49,448 nt of DNA from Treponemataceae bacterium (GCA_024685655.1 JAIKVO010000227.1:1-49448), one strand, 5' to 3'. Positions 39,172-49,315 are shown, counted from the stretch's first letter. Notes: generated from the sequence alone by a model not told the origin. Program-made: numbers and translations.

Positions 39172-39996
39172 TTAAGCCTGGCGGTATGCTTTGCTATTTT
39201 TATAGTTTGTCCGTAGCTTGCGGATGGCACGTATTTCCATCTGACGAACAGTCTCTGCCGATACTCCCAACTGGTCACCAACCTGACGAAGCGTCTTTGT
39301 TTTTGTGTCGCAGTTGAAATTAAACCTGCTGTAAATTACTTTTCTCTCCATTACAGGAAGCTCTTCGACCATTGTCTTGATTTCCTGTTTGTCCATCTCG
39401 TTCATCATCTCACCTTCCGGGGTAAAATGCTCGTCAGGAATCATATCTGAAAGTTCTACGCTGCCGTCGTCGTCGCCCGGAGCGTTCATACTCACTACGG
39501 AATAAGCGTATGAAAGAACGTTCTTAACGTCGCGAACCGACATGTTCATACTCTCGGCAACTTCTTCATCAGAAGGATCTCTGCCAAAAATCTGATACAG
39601 CTTCGATTTCTCGGAACGAACCCTGCGAAGCATCTCTTCCCTGCGGTTAGGAAGCATGATTACAGATGTCTTGCTGTGTATATATCTAGTTATAGATTGT
39701 GCAATCCATGCATATGCATAAGTTGAAAATCTTGTGTTATATGAATAATGATATTTTCCAGCCGCGAACATAAGCCCGATGTTTCCTTCCTGGATAAGAT
39801 CCATGATAGAAACATATGGATTATCATATTTTTTCGCGATATTAACCACGAGTCTGAGATTCGCCTGAACCAAGCGCATCTTTGCATCGTTGTCTCCTTG
39901 CTGGATAAGCTTTGAGTGCTCTATTTCCTCTTCAAAGCTCATAAGCGGATATTTCAATATCTGCTTGATGTAGTTGCTGTAAATAGTATTTTCCAT
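39172..39996 (-). CDS. RNA polymerase sigma-70 family factor
   Basis: RLVQANLRLVVNIAKKYDNPYVSIMDLIQEGNIGLM, YNTRFSTYAYAWIAQSITRYIHSK, region 4 TLRQVGDQLGVSAETVRQMEIRAIRKLR. Confidence 0.93.
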   Translation of the reverse strand: MENTIYSNYIKQILKYPLMSFEEEIEHSKLIQQGDNDAKMRLVQANLRLVVNIAKKYDNPYVSIMDLIQEGNIGLMFAAGKYHYSYNTRFSTYAYAWIAQSITRYIHSKTSVIMLPNRREEMLRRVRSEKSKLYQIFGRDPSDEEVAESMNMSVRDVKNVLSYAYSVVSMNAPGDDDGSVELSDMIPDEHFTPEGEMMNEMDKQEIKTMVEELPVMERKVIYSRFNFNCDTKTKTLRQVGDQLGVSAETVRQMEIRAIRKLRTNYKNSKAYRQA

Positions 39997-40422
39997 AAAT
40001 TACCCCCGAAAACTATTGTTATGCTTTTGTGCACAACAACTGCTTTCATGAGATATATTGCAAAATCCGTGCCAATTTTCTAATTTCTTAATTTTTTATG
40101 AAAAAATCTTAAAAAAATGAGGAACAGAACAAATATTGCTCAATTGAAAACACAATGTTCAAAATAATTTCTGAAAACCGTAATATACGTATTTTTCAGA
40201 GGATATTTGAACAGTTTCTTTTATCTAGAAACAATTCATTACATTATAGAAATTTATTTTATCTGAGATTCAAGCAGGGAAAAAAGCATAAGAAAATAGA
40301 TTGCCACTATGTATTTAATAATATTTATAACACGCAAATAAAAAAAAACACGATTTTTTCAAAAAAAATTTAGAATTTAAGAATTAAGTGATAATATTTT
40401 CTTGTTTTTTGGAAAATCCGTG

Positions 40423-40454
40423 CACATTTTTATACAGTGGTGTATAAAAATGTG
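40423..40454. repeat. Perfect 14-bp inverted repeat, 4-nt loop
   Basis: CACATTTTTATACA-GTGG-TGTATAAAAATGTG. Confidence 0.9.
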
Positions 40455-40524
40455 TATATTTTTGTGCACACCAGACTATTTTTCTGCACTGTTCCTTTTT
40501 GTGCACACATGTTTATGGCAAAGT

Positions 40525-42231
40525 CTATAGCCGATTTATTGCACTGACAATCGCATTAACACCAGCACGCCCGATGTTCGAGCTTCTACCAGCACCCCAA
40601 TGCTCCTCTCCGTTGTCAAAGCGAAGTTTGACATACGCTATCGCGTCTGTATCAGAACCAGTACCAATAGAATGCTCAAGGAAATCTGCAACGGAAAAAG
40701 GCGGCACGGGAGTAAAAGCAAGGGCTCTAGAAAAGGCTGCAACAGGACCGTTGCCCTTTCCTCCGACCGAATACTGCTTTCCGTTCCATAAAATGCTCGT
40801 GCGGCACAAAACATTGTCCTGATCGTCCCCACCATCCATATGCGTCTCCGCAATGTCCAGGACAGAAAGTGGCTCTGTTGTATTGAGCCAACCGTCGGCA
40901 AAGACAGCGTATACTTCCTGAGGAAGAAGTTCCTTGCCAGATTTGTCGGCGACATGTTTAACTGCTTTTCCGACAACAATTTGCATTTCCTTTGGAAGGA
41001 TAACTCCAAAACGGTTCTCCAAAATCCATGCCGCGCCGCCTTTGCCGCTCTGTGCGTTTATTCGAATAATCTCTTCGTACTCACGACCTACATCCTTTGG
41101 ATCTATCGGCAAATACGGAACACGCCACCGTGCGTTCTCGTCCGCACATGCTGCCCGTGCCGCAAACGCTTTCCGTATTGCATCCTGATGAGAACCAGAA
41201 AAAGAAGTGAAGACAAGTTCCCCACCGTACGGCTGGCGCACAGGAACTACCATCCCTGTTAGGTTCGTAAACTGAACGCAAACATCATTTATCCGGCTGA
41301 AATCCAAGCCGGGGTTAATTCCCTGCGTGAACATATTCATTGCAACGGTTATTATATCAAGGTTTCCGGTACGCTCCCCGTTCCCAAAAAGGGTGCCTTC
41401 AAGACGAGACGCACCTGCAAGAAGCCCAAGCTCAGCACATGCGACTCCTGTTCCCCTGTCGTTGTGGTTGTGAAGACTGATTATTACCTTTCCGCCGCAA
41501 ATTCTGCCGTCTGGAAGCCGTTCATGAATTCCTACTGCATCCTCGAAATGCTGTATAAAATACTCCACCTGATCAGCAAAAATATTTGCAGTCGCAGTCT
41601 CTACCGTTGCCGGAAGGTTCAGTATCAGCGGATTGTCCGCAGTAGGCTCCCATTCCTCGTATACGCGACTACAAATCTCAACACAATAATCACCGTCAGT
41701 AGCTGAAAAATCCTCCGGCGAATATTCAAGCTGTATTTTTGTCCGCTCATTCACATGATAAAGATTATCCTTGACGAGCCGCACTCCGTTGCAGGCAAAT
41801 TCGACAAGCTCCTTTTTGGACATGCCAAAAGTGAACTTGCGCTGAACTTCAGAGACAGCATTATATAGATGAAAAATAACATGCGGCGCTCCATTAACAG
41901 CCGCAAATGTTTGCATTATAAGAGGTTTTCTAGCCTGACACAGAACCTGCACAGCTACATCAGAGGGGATAAGCTTCTCGTCTATCAACCGCCGCACAAA
42001 CGCATATTCAGTATCATTCGATGCCGGAAAACCGATTTCTATCTGTTTGAACCCGATTTTTAAGAGCAAATCAAAATACGCAAGCTTCTGTTCCACGGAC
42101 ATCGGTACCGGTAAAGCCTGATTCCCGTCACGAAGATCGACGGAACACCATATCGGCGGTTTTGTAATTATATTGTCGGGCCAAGAACGCCCTACCATTT
42201 TTATTTGTCCGAAAGGCTCGTATTTTGCCAT
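40525..42231 (-). CDS. leuA: 2-isopropylmalate synthase (long/yeast-type)
   Basis: PPIWCSVDLRDGNQALPVPMSVEQKLAYFDLLLKIGFKQIEIGFPAS; LHNHNDRGTGVACAELGLLAGA; NGERTGNLDIITVAMN. Confidence 0.95.
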   Translation of the reverse strand: MAKYEPFGQIKMVGRSWPDNIITKPPIWCSVDLRDGNQALPVPMSVEQKLAYFDLLLKIGFKQIEIGFPASNDTEYAFVRRLIDEKLIPSDVAVQVLCQARKPLIMQTFAAVNGAPHVIFHLYNAVSEVQRKFTFGMSKKELVEFACNGVRLVKDNLYHVNERTKIQLEYSPEDFSATDGDYCVEICSRVYEEWEPTADNPLILNLPATVETATANIFADQVEYFIQHFEDAVGIHERLPDGRICGGKVIISLHNHNDRGTGVACAELGLLAGASRLEGTLFGNGERTGNLDIITVAMNMFTQGINPGLDFSRINDVCVQFTNLTGMVVPVRQPYGGELVFTSFSGSHQDAIRKAFAARAACADENARWRVPYLPIDPKDVGREYEEIIRINAQSGKGGAAWILENRFGVILPKEMQIVVGKAVKHVADKSGKELLPQEVYAVFADGWLNTTEPLSVLDIAETHMDGGDDQDNVLCRTSILWNGKQYSVGGKGNGPVAAFSRALAFTPVPPFSVADFLEHSIGTGSDTDAIAYVKLRFDNGEEHWGAGRSSNIGRAGVNAIVSAINRL

Positions 42232-42433
42232 TAAGCGGTGAATCCTCCTGTATGTTTGTGCGACAACTAGAACGTAGCAGAGTTTTGGAATCGGTTCAAG
42301 AGGTACCGCAGGGCAACCGACACACGAGACAATAACTGATTTTCCTCATATCAATCAGTCATTCCAGATTCGTTTTTTTCTCAGTCTGCTGCGCTATCTT
42401 GCCACTTTGACGTGGATTTCGTAAAATTATAAC

Positions 42434-44236
42434 ATGGAAGCAACGGGTGCGCAGATAGTCATAAAACTTCTTGAACGACAAGGGATAACAACTGTCGCAG
42501 GAATACCGGGCGGTTCTATTTTACCAATTTATGACGCACTTTACAAAAGCAGCATAAAACATATTCTCGTAAGGCAGGAACAAGCAGGCGGATTCATAGC
42601 CCAGGGTATCGCGCGTTCCACGGGACTTCCGGCGGTGTGTCTTGCAACAAGCGGACCAGGCGCCATGAATCTGCTTACCGCAATTGCAGACGCAAAGGCA
42701 GATTCTGTTCCGTTGATAGCTATTACAGGCCAGGTAGCGACAAGTTTTATCGGGACGGATGCATTTCAGGAAGCTGACACTTTCGGACTTTCTTTCCCAA
42801 TAACAAAGCATAGTGTTCTTGTTTCTTCCGCAGAGGAGCTTCTTCACGTAATCCCGGAAGCTTTTTCTCTAGCCGCATCGGGACGACCGGGGCCGATACT
42901 TATTGATATTCCAGTGAATGTCCAGCAACAGACAGTTTCTTTTACAGAATGGCCTGAGCCTGGGAAAAAAACGCGTCAGGCAGCAAGGTTCCGCACTCAA
43001 GGGAAAGAACTAGTGTGCAAAATGAAAGAGTTTGCGAAAACTCTCTTGGAAGCAAAGAATCCAGTAATTTTTGCAGGCGGTGGATGTACTTCGACTTCAG
43101 CTAGAAAAGGACTTCTTGATTTTTTAGAAATATTTCCTGCACCGGTCGTAACAAGCCTGATGGGGCTTTGCTCGCTTTCATCGGAACATCCGTGTTTTTA
43201 TGGCATGACAGGTGTTTACGGCTGTAAAAAAGCGAACGATGCGCTTATGAATGCGGATGTTATTCTTGCTACTGGCGTACGGTTTGATGAACGGGCTGCT
43301 GGTCGCAAAGCTTCTTATTGCAAAGGGAAAATTCTTCATATAGATATAGATGCGGCGGAGATAGACAAGCTTGTAGAATCGTACAGTTCCGCTGTTGTAG
43401 ATACTGAAACAGCGTTGCCGGTGCTGGCAGAATGTATCAGGAGCGAATCGCATGTTTCTGGCAGCGAGAAAAAAACTTGCGACATTGCTTTCTCCACGGC
43501 AAACGAGAGCTTTCACCCCAATATTGCTAATTCCACGCCACAAGAACCGACTTCACAAGGGGCAAGACTTATTGCGTGTTTACCAGAAGCCGCCGTTCGT
43601 GCCGGTCTCGACAAAGAAAACATCGTCGTTGTAACTGATGTAGGACAGCACCAAATGTGGACCGCGCAGGGCTATCCGTTTACGGAGCCACGACAGCTTT
43701 TAACATCCGGGTCGCTCGGGACGATGGGGTTCGGACTTCCTGCAGCAATAGGAGCCGCGCTCGCCTCGCCCGGTAAGCGTATTCTGTGTATTTCAGGCGA
43801 CGGTTCGATAATGATGAATATTCAGGAGCTCGCAACACTTGCTGAACTTGACTGCGATGTTACGATTGCCGTAATAGACAACAACGCGCTTGGGCTTGTA
43901 AAACAACTGCAAGCAAACGGATTCAAACACAGATACAGCGAAAGCTTTTATAAAAAGCCGTCGAATATTGCGCTGATTGCAGAATCGTTCGGCATTCCAT
44001 CACGCCACATAGACGGAACCGCGCTTATAGAAGGCAAGAGCGTTGGCATTTTCAACGGCACTCGCGGCTGTGACGGTATGAGCGACACAAACGCGTCTAG
44101 TACAGCTTTCACGAACGACTGCCACGAGGCTCGTACCTCTGGCAAATCTTGCGCTGATTGGGAACTTTTCGCGTTTCCAAAAGCCGGAAGTGGGCCACGG
44201 CTTGTTCAAATATCAGTTCCGTCCTGTTGGAAATGA
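42434..44236 (+). CDS. ilvB: Acetolactate synthase large subunit-like ThDP enzyme
   Basis: TTVAGIPGGSILPIYDAL, RQEQAGGFIAQGIARSTG, GTDAFQEADTFGLSFPITKHS, GSLGTMGFGLPAAIGAA, GDGSIMMNIQELATLAEL. Confidence 0.85.
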   Translation: MEATGAQIVIKLLERQGITTVAGIPGGSILPIYDALYKSSIKHILVRQEQAGGFIAQGIARSTGLPAVCLATSGPGAMNLLTAIADAKADSVPLIAITGQVATSFIGTDAFQEADTFGLSFPITKHSVLVSSAEELLHVIPEAFSLAASGRPGPILIDIPVNVQQQTVSFTEWPEPGKKTRQAARFRTQGKELVCKMKEFAKTLLEAKNPVIFAGGGCTSTSARKGLLDFLEIFPAPVVTSLMGLCSLSSEHPCFYGMTGVYGCKKANDALMNADVILATGVRFDERAAGRKASYCKGKILHIDIDAAEIDKLVESYSSAVVDTETALPVLAECIRSESHVSGSEKKTCDIAFSTANESFHPNIANSTPQEPTSQGARLIACLPEAAVRAGLDKENIVVVTDVGQHQMWTAQGYPFTEPRQLLTSGSLGTMGFGLPAAIGAALASPGKRILCISGDGSIMMNIQELATLAELDCDVTIAVIDNNALGLVKQLQANGFKHRYSESFYKKPSNIALIAESFGIPSRHIDGTALIEGKSVGIFNGTRGCDGMSDTNASSTAFTNDCHEARTSGKSCADWELFAFPKAGSGPRLVQISVPSCWK

Positions 44237-44321
44237 TGATTTCTTTTTCAAAACGGAGCCGTGAGCTAATATGCCGCGCTGATACAAGCGAAACTTTCGG
44301 GACTACCTCAATGGAGAAAAA

Positions 44322-47054
44322 ATGCACAAAATAGAACTTCTTGCTCCGGCAGGATCGGAGGACGCTTTTTTTGCAGCAATCGCAGCGGGAGCAAATGCCG
44401 TTTATTTCGGCACAAACCGTTTCAACGCACGAGAGCGGGCTACAAACATCAGTTTGGAGCGGCTGCCTTTTCTTACAAAAATAGCCCACGCGCATAACGT
44501 CCGCATGTACATGACACTCAACATTGTTTTTTATGACAATGAGTTTTCAGATGCGGTCGAGCTTGTGGGCGCGGCGTATAAAAGCGGGATTGATGCAGTT
44601 ATAGTGCAGGATTTAGGCATGATTTCCGTATTGAAAAACGCTTTTCCCAACCTTGAAATTCATGCATCCACGCAAATGACGACACACAACACTGCTCAAT
44701 GCAAGCTGCTTTCCGAAATGGGCGTTTCCCAAATCAACCTGAGCCGCGAACTTTCTTTAGACGAAATAAAACCGCTCGCAGCTTTTTTGAACGCAAACTC
44801 CATTGTGCCGGAAGTTTTTATCCACGGCGCGTATTGCATATCGTTCTCCGGGCAGTGCTATTTTTCGGGCGGACTATACGGATTACCGGGAAACAGAGGG
44901 CAGTGCGTACAGCCTTGCCGCCGGGAGTTTTGTGCGAGTGCAGTTACGAGCGGCTCGGCACAGGACGGAGAGGCAACTTATCGTGGGTTTGGCTCCCCGT
45001 GCGCAAAAGGAAAGGGAAAAAACTATTTAACGCCGTTTAATTTGAAAGATAACTGCGTGTTCAGCAGGATAAAAGAACTTGTTGAGGCATGCGGATGGAG
45101 CGAGCGAGCACAAGATACAAAGTGGCCGATATGTAGCTTAAAAATAGAAGGGCGCATAAAAAGTGCGGATTATGTATACGCTGTAACATCCGCATGGCGA
45201 GAGCAGCTTGACAAGCTTGAAAATGGCATCAAAACTGCGGCATCGGACGAAAGGCTTTCTCTTTCGATGAACAGAGGATTTTCTGCCGGCTACTTAGGAA
45301 ACGACATTTCGCGCGATATGTTCACATCAGGCAAAAAAGACCACTCTTGGACCGAGTGCGGCTCTGTCGTGTCTTTTAGAGCTGACAGCAGGACGCTTTT
45401 GCTCACGCTCGCAGATTCTGCACCGGGTGGGGCTTTCTCCGCACCGGAAAACGGTGATGAAGTTGCAATTTACGGAAAAGACGGCTCTTTTATATGCAAT
45501 GCATCTGTGAAAAGCGTGGGAAAAGCTGGCTCAAAGCAGATTTTTGCAAAAATCGCGATAAACGGCAAGCTTAACGGAAAAATAATGCCGGGACAAAGCA
45601 TTCTGCGGATCAAGCATTTTTTGAGCGACGAAGCGCTTACGAAGCTGAAAACGTCGCTTATCTCCGGCGCGACGGCGTCGTCGGGTTATAGCGAGAGCGT
45701 GGCGGATTCCTGTGGAGCCGGTGCCGATATGCGCAGAGCAAATGCCGACGATCTCAACACGGACAATGCTGATTCTTGTGGCGAAGGAAAAACGGCAGTT
45801 TCGGTGCGAATAAGCGGACAACAGGGCGGCTTGCTTGAAACAGAGTGGCGCATTTTGTCAGGAGCAACGATCAAAGATTACGTGAAAAAAAATCCGCAGC
45901 AATCGCATCAATCAGACAACCTTGCACAAAACACAGCAAATAATTCCGCTTGCCGAACCGACAAAACTTGTGTCACCGTTCGCTCCAAAACTCTGCTTTC
46001 CTCAGCGCAAAAGCGGAGCCTCGATGAAAAAACTATCACCGAAAAGCTCGGGCGGCTCGGCGGCACATCGTTTTTCCTTGCAGAAATCGATTGCACCGGA
46101 CTTGCGCAAAACCTTTTCTTACCGCTCGGTGAACTGAATGAAATACGTCGCCAAGCTATAGCATTACTTGCCTCCACACTACTTGACTCCGCATCCAAAG
46201 CGGAAAATGTTTCTTCGCCAATTACAGCCGTGCTCGCGCCACAAACGGATAGTGCGCCCAAAACGGATAGCGCGCATCAAACAACAGTCTCCGTTCCGCA
46301 CTTGACTGGCAAACAAGCAAACACGAAAAACTTCCGCATAATCACGCTTCTTCATTCGCTGGACGAATACAGCCCGCGCACATGCGAAAGCAAATGTGCA
46401 ACCTCCGGCAAAAGCGCGGCCCACAAAACCGCAAACGCGATCTCAAAACAAAATGCAGTCTCCAAAACAGAGAACGCGATTTTCGCTCTTGAAATTCCTG
46501 TTTTGTTCCGTGACGGAACGCGAGATAAATACATCAGTTTTCTTAACGCACACCCGGATGTTTTGCCGTATTTTCCAGCAATCCTCTTTGAAACCGACAT
46601 TAATGAAGCCGTCAACTTCTTGTCGGAACTCACGAAGCGCGTTGTAATCTGTGAGAATGCCGGGCTTCTTGTAGCCGCACACGACGCAGGCTTTTCCGTC
46701 GTCCCGGGATTTCATCTAAACATCACAAACTCATATTCTAGCGCAGAGTATTGCACACGTTTCAAATGCCCAGCTGTCATTCCGTCCCCAGAAACGACGG
46801 CGGCACAACTGAACAATCTGACGCTGCCGGACAATACAGAATTGTGGCTTTTACCGTCTGCAAAAAACTTTCTTATGCAAAGCCGTCAATGTCTTGTCGC
46901 TCGTGCGTCCGGCTGCAAAAAAACGGCAACTGACAGAGAATGCCTTAAAAACTGCGAGCGCGCCGTTTCTCTCGTTGGCAGTCAGGGCGAAAGAATCATC
47001 GCTGAAAAACGACCGGGGTTCTATTCGTGTCTGAGCTTGCAGCCCACACTTTAA
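44322..47054 (+). CDS. U32-family peptidase-like protein
   Basis: ELLAPAGSEDAFFAAIAAGANAVYFGTNRFNARERATN; SGGLYGLPGNRGQCVQPCRREF; SLKIEGRIKSADYVYAVTSAWRE. Confidence 0.9.
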   Translation: MHKIELLAPAGSEDAFFAAIAAGANAVYFGTNRFNARERATNISLERLPFLTKIAHAHNVRMYMTLNIVFYDNEFSDAVELVGAAYKSGIDAVIVQDLGMISVLKNAFPNLEIHASTQMTTHNTAQCKLLSEMGVSQINLSRELSLDEIKPLAAFLNANSIVPEVFIHGAYCISFSGQCYFSGGLYGLPGNRGQCVQPCRREFCASAVTSGSAQDGEATYRGFGSPCAKGKGKNYLTPFNLKDNCVFSRIKELVEACGWSERAQDTKWPICSLKIEGRIKSADYVYAVTSAWREQLDKLENGIKTAASDERLSLSMNRGFSAGYLGNDISRDMFTSGKKDHSWTECGSVVSFRADSRTLLLTLADSAPGGAFSAPENGDEVAIYGKDGSFICNASVKSVGKAGSKQIFAKIAINGKLNGKIMPGQSILRIKHFLSDEALTKLKTSLISGATASSGYSESVADSCGAGADMRRANADDLNTDNADSCGEGKTAVSVRISGQQGGLLETEWRILSGATIKDYVKKNPQQSHQSDNLAQNTANNSACRTDKTCVTVRSKTLLSSAQKRSLDEKTITEKLGRLGGTSFFLAEIDCTGLAQNLFLPLGELNEIRRQAIALLASTLLDSASKAENVSSPITAVLAPQTDSAPKTDSAHQTTVSVPHLTGKQANTKNFRIITLLHSLDEYSPRTCESKCATSGKSAAHKTANAISKQNAVSKTENAIFALEIPVLFRDGTRDKYISFLNAHPDVLPYFPAILFETDINEAVNFLSELTKRVVICENAGLLVAAHDAGFSVVPGFHLNITNSYSSAEYCTRFKCPAVIPSPETTAAQLNNLTLPDNTELWLLPSAKNFLMQSRQCLVARASGCKKTATDRECLKNCERAVSLVGSQGERIIAEKRPGFYSCLSLQPTL

Positions 47055-47065
47055 GGAGCGAATAA

Positions 47066-47671
47066 TTGAACGAATCTGAACTTTATAAAGAACTTGGAAC
47101 TCTTACAAAAGACAAGAACAAATGGAAAGAAAACATTCCTTATGTCTCGACGCTTCTGACCCACGAATCTGTAAAAATCCAGGCAAAATCATTATGGCTT
47201 CTTGGCGAGATGGGGCTCGAATATCCGCTGTTTGTGAAAGACTCCGTTCCGAAAATCGCATCTTTTTATGACAGTATGGAACCACTTTTACGCGAGCGTG
47301 CTGTAAACGCACTCGGTAGAATCGGGCGAGGAAACTATTCGGTAATCGAGCCGTATTGGGCTGGCTTGTTCCGTTTTGCCACCGATGAAACTCCGAATGT
47401 CAGGCTTAGTTTTATCTGGGCATCTGAAAACATCGCGACGAACACTCCCGACATTTACGCGGATTATATGCCGATATTCGAAAAACTCCTTCACGATAAA
47501 GATGATAAGGTGCGGATGGAAGCGCCGGAAATATTCCGTGTTCTTGGAAAACGACGTCCGGAGTTTGTCACACCTTTTGTGGAAAAGCTTCAAAAGATGG
47601 CAGAAACAGATGAAAACCGTGTCGTAAGAATCCACTGTTCAGGTGCGATAAAAGCCACAAAGCAGCATTGA
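47066..47671 (+). CDS. HEAT-repeat protein
   Basis: Helical repeats LLRERAVNALGRIGRGNYSVIEPYW, KDDKVRMEAPEIFRVLGKRRPEFV. Confidence 0.7.
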   Translation: MNESELYKELGTLTKDKNKWKENIPYVSTLLTHESVKIQAKSLWLLGEMGLEYPLFVKDSVPKIASFYDSMEPLLRERAVNALGRIGRGNYSVIEPYWAGLFRFATDETPNVRLSFIWASENIATNTPDIYADYMPIFEKLLHDKDDKVRMEAPEIFRVLGKRRPEFVTPFVEKLQKMAETDENRVVRIHCSGAIKATKQH

Positions 47672-47678
47672 AATTGAA

Positions 47679-48350
47679 CTATTCTCGTCTTGTGCTCACG
47701 GAAACGCCGTCGCCGAGCGTGTAAAATGTCGTGTCAAAGTTTTTGTTCGCCATTAAATAGATGATAAAACCACGGATTTTGCGCAAAAGTTTTATCGTGT
47801 TGTAGTTGTATGTTTTTCGGTAGCCGGCAGTCATGCCGTGAAAAAGCAGATTGTCGCTGATTATCGCGCCGTGTGGCGAAAGGAATTTTTCATACATCTC
47901 GAAAAAAGCGATGTATTGGGATTTCGCTGCATCAAGGAAGATAAGGTCGGCGGTGGCTCCTACAACTTCCGCGGCTGCCCCTGAGCCCGACGAAGTTACT
48001 GCAGCTCCTGCAAGTTCCGCTTCTACCCGCGCCAATGTTTCCAACCGGAGCGCATCGCCATGAATGACGCGCACCCGGTCAGAAAGCCCCGCATCCGCAA
48101 CGTTTTCTACAGCTTGTACGAACCGCTTTTCATCAAGTTCTACCGTGACGACCCGTACATCTGTAGATACAGATGCGAACTGAATAGCGGAACAGCCGGT
48201 AGCACTCCCAATTTCAAGTATCGTTCGGACGTTGTGCGCGCGGATATAATCGCAAATAAAGCGCAAACCTTCGTCCTGCATGACAGGAATTCCGTTTTCC
48301 CGGGCTTCTTGTTTTAATGATTCTACATCACTCACTGTAAACTCGCGCAT
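47679..48350 (-). CDS. O-methyltransferase family 3-like SAM-dependent methyltransferase
   Basis: NVRTILEIGSATGCSAIQFAS, VVTVELDEKRFVQAVENVADAGL, DLIFLDAAKSQYIAFFEMYEKFLSPHGAIISDNLLFHG; likely start MREFTVSD (the track start is 48419). Confidence 0.88.
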   Translation of the reverse strand: MREFTVSDVESLKQEARENGIPVMQDEGLRFICDYIRAHNVRTILEIGSATGCSAIQFASVSTDVRVVTVELDEKRFVQAVENVADAGLSDRVRVIHGDALRLETLARVEAELAGAAVTSSGSGAAAEVVGATADLIFLDAAKSQYIAFFEMYEKFLSPHGAIISDNLLFHGMTAGYRKTYNYNTIKLLRKIRGFIIYLMANKNFDTTFYTLGDGVSVSTRRE

Positions 48351-48481
48351 TTCTGGGGTTTTAGAGGCGAAGGGGTATTCGCAACGAGCGCGACGTGCGA
48401 AGTTTCTAGCGGCGGACAAGACCGGAGCGCGCCGGACACCGTACGGAGCGCAAGGACTTGGAGCGAGGGGGAGTCTTCCCC

Positions 48482-49315
48482 CTACAGTTTTTCGAGCATA
48501 GATGCCATATCGTCAAGCCAGCTGCCTTTCACGTCCTCTATTTTGCCCGCATCAGTCGCCGTCGCGATATCCGGCACAACCGGCACTTTGCAGACAGTCT
48601 TTACGCCGTGCTTCGCCGCAATCTCATCGATGTGGCTCTTGCCGAAGATCTCGATTTTCTTTCCGCAGTCGGGGCACTCAACGTAGCTCATATTCTCAAC
48701 AAGACCGAGCACCGGGATATTCATCATGCCAGCCATTTTTACAGCTTTCTCGACAATCATGCCGACCAGTTCCTGAGGCGATGCCGTGACGATAATGCCG
48801 TCCACTGGAATCGATTGGAACACCGTCAGAGGCACGTCACCAGTTCCCGGAGGCATATCGATAAACATAAAATCAATGTCGCCCCACATAACGTCTGTCC
48901 AGAACTGCTTTACCGCGCCTGCGATAACAGGTCCGCGCCAAACAACAGGGTCGGTTGCGTTTTCGAGCAGCAGATTCAGCGACATAACGCCGATGCCGTT
49001 TTTCGACATTACAGGGTACATTCCGCTGTCATTTCCGACGGCTTTTTCCGTAAGACCGAATGCGCGCGGCACGGATGGTCCCGTGATATCCGCGTCAAGA
49101 ACGGCAGTTTTCAAGCCTTTGCGGTTCATAAGAACAGCGAGCATCGAAGTTACGAACGATTTTCCGACTCCGCCCTTTCCGCTTGCTACAGCGATAACTT
49201 TTTTTATGTGCGTTCCCTCGTGAGGTTTTTCGTGCATATCCTGCGGCGCGTTGCGTGATGGGCAGTTTGAGCCGCACGACGAGCAGTCGTGTGTGCAATT
49301 TTCTTGATCACTCAT
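48482..49315 (-). CDS. Mrp/NBP35-family iron-sulfur carrier ATPase
   Basis: AVASGKGGVGKSFVTSMLAVLMNRKGLKTAVLDADITGPSVPRAFG; N-terminal Cys cluster CTHDCSSCGSNC; CPDCGKK; start MSDQENCTHD. Confidence 0.93.
   Translation of the reverse strand: MSDQENCTHDCSSCGSNCPSRNAPQDMHEKPHEGTHIKKVIAVASGKGGVGKSFVTSMLAVLMNRKGLKTAVLDADITGPSVPRAFGLTEKAVGNDSGMYPVMSKNGIGVMSLNLLLENATDPVVWRGPVIAGAVKQFWTDVMWGDIDFMFIDMPPGTGDVPLTVFQSIPVDGIIVTASPQELVGMIVEKAVKMAGMMNIPVLGLVENMSYVECPDCGKKIEIFGKSHIDEIAAKHGVKTVCKVPVVPDIATATDAGKIEDVKGSWLDDMASMLEKL

Noticed and set aside
40155-40373. 72-aa + ORF in the AT-rich gap upstream of the sigma gene
   Set aside because: Asn/Ile/Lys-rich translation expected from AT-rich noncoding DNA; no SD and no domain.
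48458-49258. 266-aa + strand ORF opposite Mrp
   Set aside because: Antisense shadow of the conserved Mrp gene; no recognisable domain.
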